This document shows positions 62,542 through 64,000 of a stretch of 64,000 nucleotides of DNA, piece by piece. Location of the stretch: the NCBI GenBank assembly GCA_000434835.1, contig FR881490.1:37519-101518 (forward strand). Reading direction: 5' to 3'. A program made the position numbers and the translations under genes. The notes under the pieces are model-generated. The model was not told the origin of the DNA and did not search any database. It saw nothing but the letters and a program-made list of their open reading frames with translations. How positions within the stretch are numbered: the first letter of the stretch is position 1; each line of letters starts with the position of its first letter. The stretch is from Clostridium sp. CAG:594 (GTDB lineage: Bacteria; Bacillota_I; Bacilli_A; RF39; UBA660).

Positions 62542-63240
62542 ATGAAAAAGAAAAGTAAGAAGTATACTGAAGCTTTAAGCAAAATCGAAAAGGGTAAATT
62601 ATATTCTTTAGAAGAAGCTGTTAAGCTAGTAAAAGAAACTTCTGTATCAACATTTGATGGTACTGTTGAAATAGCAGTAAGATTAAATCTAGATACTAAG
62701 AAAAACGACCAACAATTAAGAGGTGCAATCGTTTTACCTCACGGAACTGGTAAAACTAAGAAAGTATTAGTTTTAGCAAAAGGTGATGCTGCAAAAGCTG
62801 CAACAGACGCTGGCGCTGATTATGTTGGTGACGTAGACATGATTACTAAGATCGAAAAGGAAAATTGGTTTGATTTTGATGTAATTATCGCAACACCAGA
62901 AATGATGCCTATGTTAGGTAAGTTAGGTAGGGTTTTAGGTCCAAAAGGATTAATGCCAAACCCAAAAACTGGTACTGTTACAATGGATACTAAAAAAGCT
63001 GTTGAAGACGTTAAAAAAGGACGTGTTGAATACAGAACTGATTCATATGCTAACGTACATGCTTTAGTAGGTAAAGTTTCGTTTGATGATGAAAAATTAG
63101 TTGATAACGTAAAAGCATTTATGGATGTTATTATTAAATCAAAACCACAAGCAGCAAAGGGAATTTACTTAAAAGGTGTTTCACTTGCTTCAACAATGGG
63201 TCCTGGAATCAAGGTTGATTTATCATCATTTGACAAATAA
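62542..63240 (+). CDS. rplA: 50S ribosomal protein L1
   Basis: 232 aa. [43 protein letters not shown] and GPGIKVDL are family signatures. Autogenous repressor in many bacteria. Confidence 0.98.
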   Translation: MKKKSKKYTEALSKIEKGKLYSLEEAVKLVKETSVSTFDGTVEIAVRLNLDTKKNDQQLRGAIVLPHGTGKTKKVLVLAKGDAAKAATDAGADYVGDVDMITKIEKENWFDFDVIIATPEMMPMLGKLGRVLGPKGLMPNPKTGTVTMDTKKAVEDVKKGRVEYRTDSYANVHALVGKVSFDDEKLVDNVKAFMDVIIKSKPQAAKGIYLKGVSLASTMGPGIKVDLSSFDK

Positions 63241-63254
63241 TTAAAAATAATATA

Positions 63255-63400
63255 AACTATCAGTAGTTAACCAAAAAAGGTTAATTGAAGTACCAAAGAC
63301 AGTAGGAGTGATATAATCACGTAACTTATATTCCTACCGAGGACAAAAATCAAAATAGGATTTTAAGGTCTTTACGTCTTTGATGTAGAGACCTTTTAAT
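63255..63400 (+). ncRNA. L10 leader with attenuator
   Basis: The conserved core reads ACCAAAGACAGTAGGAG (63292-63308) ... ATTCCTACCGAGG (about 63330-63342), as in the L10(L12)4-binding leader of Firmicutes. A terminator-like hairpin AAGGTCTTTACG...AGAGACCTT then TTAATTT follows (63365-63400). The segment GTCTTTG (63376-63382) in that hairpin is also complementary to CAAAGAC (63294-63300) in the core, so an antiterminator can form. This layout fits autogenous attenuation of rplJL. Confidence 0.85.
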
Positions 63401-63442
63401 TTATAAAAGGTACTTATTATACTAACGAAGGAGGAATGAACA

Positions 63443-63937
63443 ATGGCAAACCAAGCTATAATTGCTAAAAAAGAAGAAGTTGTAAACGAAATAGCTGAAC
63501 GTGTTGAAAACGCTGCAAGTGCTATATTGTTTGATTACCGTGGTTTAACTGATTCAGAAATTACTGAATTACGTCGTAAATTACGTGAACAAGATGCTTC
63601 TTATAAAGTATATAAAAATACTTTAACAAAAAGAGCATTAGACAAATTATCTTTTAACTTAGATGATTGTCTAGAAGGTCCATCTGCTATCGCAACATCA
63701 GATGATGCTATTGCACCTATAAAGGTTTTAGCAGACTTTGCAAAAGATCATCCTGCACTTGAATTAAAGGGTGGTATTGTAGATGGAAAAGAAACAAGCT
63801 TAAGCGAATTACAAGAATTAGCAACAGTTCCATCAAGAGACGGATTATTAACAATGTTCGCCGCTGGATTAATGGAACACGTAAAGAATGTTGCTATCTG
63901 CCTTGACTTACATAGTCAAAATCTAGAAGAAGAATAA
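63443..63937 (+). CDS. rplJ: 50S ribosomal protein L10
   Basis: 164 aa. AILFDYRGLTDSEITELRRKLRE and YKVYKNTLTKRAL are diagnostic. Preceded by the L10 leader and GAAGGAGG. Confidence 0.98.
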   Translation: MANQAIIAKKEEVVNEIAERVENAASAILFDYRGLTDSEITELRRKLREQDASYKVYKNTLTKRALDKLSFNLDDCLEGPSAIATSDDAIAPIKVLADFAKDHPALELKGGIVDGKETSLSELQELATVPSRDGLLTMFAAGLMEHVKNVAICLDLHSQNLEEE

Positions 63938-63965
63938 TTTTAAAGAAAATAGGAGGAAAATAAAA

Positions 63966-64000
63966 ATGGCAAAATTAAGTACACAAGAAATTATTGATGC
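63966..64000 (+). CDS. rplL: 50S ribosomal protein L7/L12, first 11 codons
   Basis: ATG after AGGAGGAAAATAAAA opens MAKLSTQEIID, the start of L7/L12, directly after rplJ. The rest is outside the window. Confidence 0.88.
   Translation, partial: MAKLSTQEIID

Noticed and set aside
1..64000. tRNA and rRNA genes, insertion sequences, prophage structural genes
   Set aside because: I looked on both strands for tRNA T-loops with CCA-type ends, rRNA landmarks and transposase motifs and found none.

Overview
The window is the replication-origin neighbourhood of a very AT-rich, spore-forming member of the Bacilli/Erysipelotrichia side of the Firmicutes. The evidence is: the gene order around dnaA matches Bacillus subtilis over long stretches; sporulation genes are plentiful (spoIID, spoIIQ, spoIIID, bofA, spoVT, yabG, spoVG, yabP, yabQ, sigH); and TGA is used as a stop, with an RF2 gene that has a standard autoregulatory frameshift, so this is not a mycoplasma code. 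Species cannot be named from the sequence alone.

Layout. Left of oriC (1-27.4 kb) nearly all genes are on the minus strand, and right of it (28-64 kb) all are on the plus strand, so transcription follows replication away from dnaA. From the left edge: an FtsEX effector, ftsX, ftsE, yitT and prfB (normally next to secA); then an accessory island (4.5-8.03 kb) that separates prfB from secA; secA, hpf and a cold-shock gene; a complete agr-type quorum-sensing locus (11.7-14.6 kb) with agrBD and the regulator/kinase operon facing each other; the mbl-spoIIID-spoIIQ-spoIID sporulation/shape block; rpiB-like; a large Asn-rich protein; rsmG, mnmG, two accessory genes (YcxB-like and a YhcG/DUF1016 nuclease), mnmE, jag, yidC, rnpA, rpmH; oriC; dnaA, dnaN, a comK-type gene, recF, gyrB, gyrA; SRP RNA; tadA, dnaX, ybaB, recR, bofA, holB, ricT, a methyltransferase, pth, mfd, spoVT; tatD, a 3D-domain protein, rsmA, yabG, veg; two large surface proteins (51.1-58 kb); spoVG, yabP, yabQ, divIC, mrnC, rlmB, sigH, secE, nusG and the rplKAJL ribosomal operon, which runs off the right edge.

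Most of the window is housekeeping. The parts that deserve attention are: (1) seven perfect parS-type palindromes between 36.9 and 38.8 kb, three of them built into a 48-bp tandem repeat inside dnaX, one forming the stem of a terminator, and one placed in the tadA start region; (2) a displaced copy of the secA 3' end with its own terminator at 6.7 kb, which marks a decayed integrative element that used the secA tail as its attachment site; (3) a WYL regulator / double-SIS protein pair whose ribosome-binding site is buried in a perfect 13-bp hairpin; (4) a convergent agr system with an atypical autoinducer core; (5) a ComK homologue lodged between dnaN and recF; (6) a pair of giant surface proteins, one with a thioester adhesin domain, with no LPXTG motif and no sortase nearby.

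Start codons were moved inward from the longest open frame wherever a Shine-Dalgarno sequence decided the matter; this is stated in each entry.
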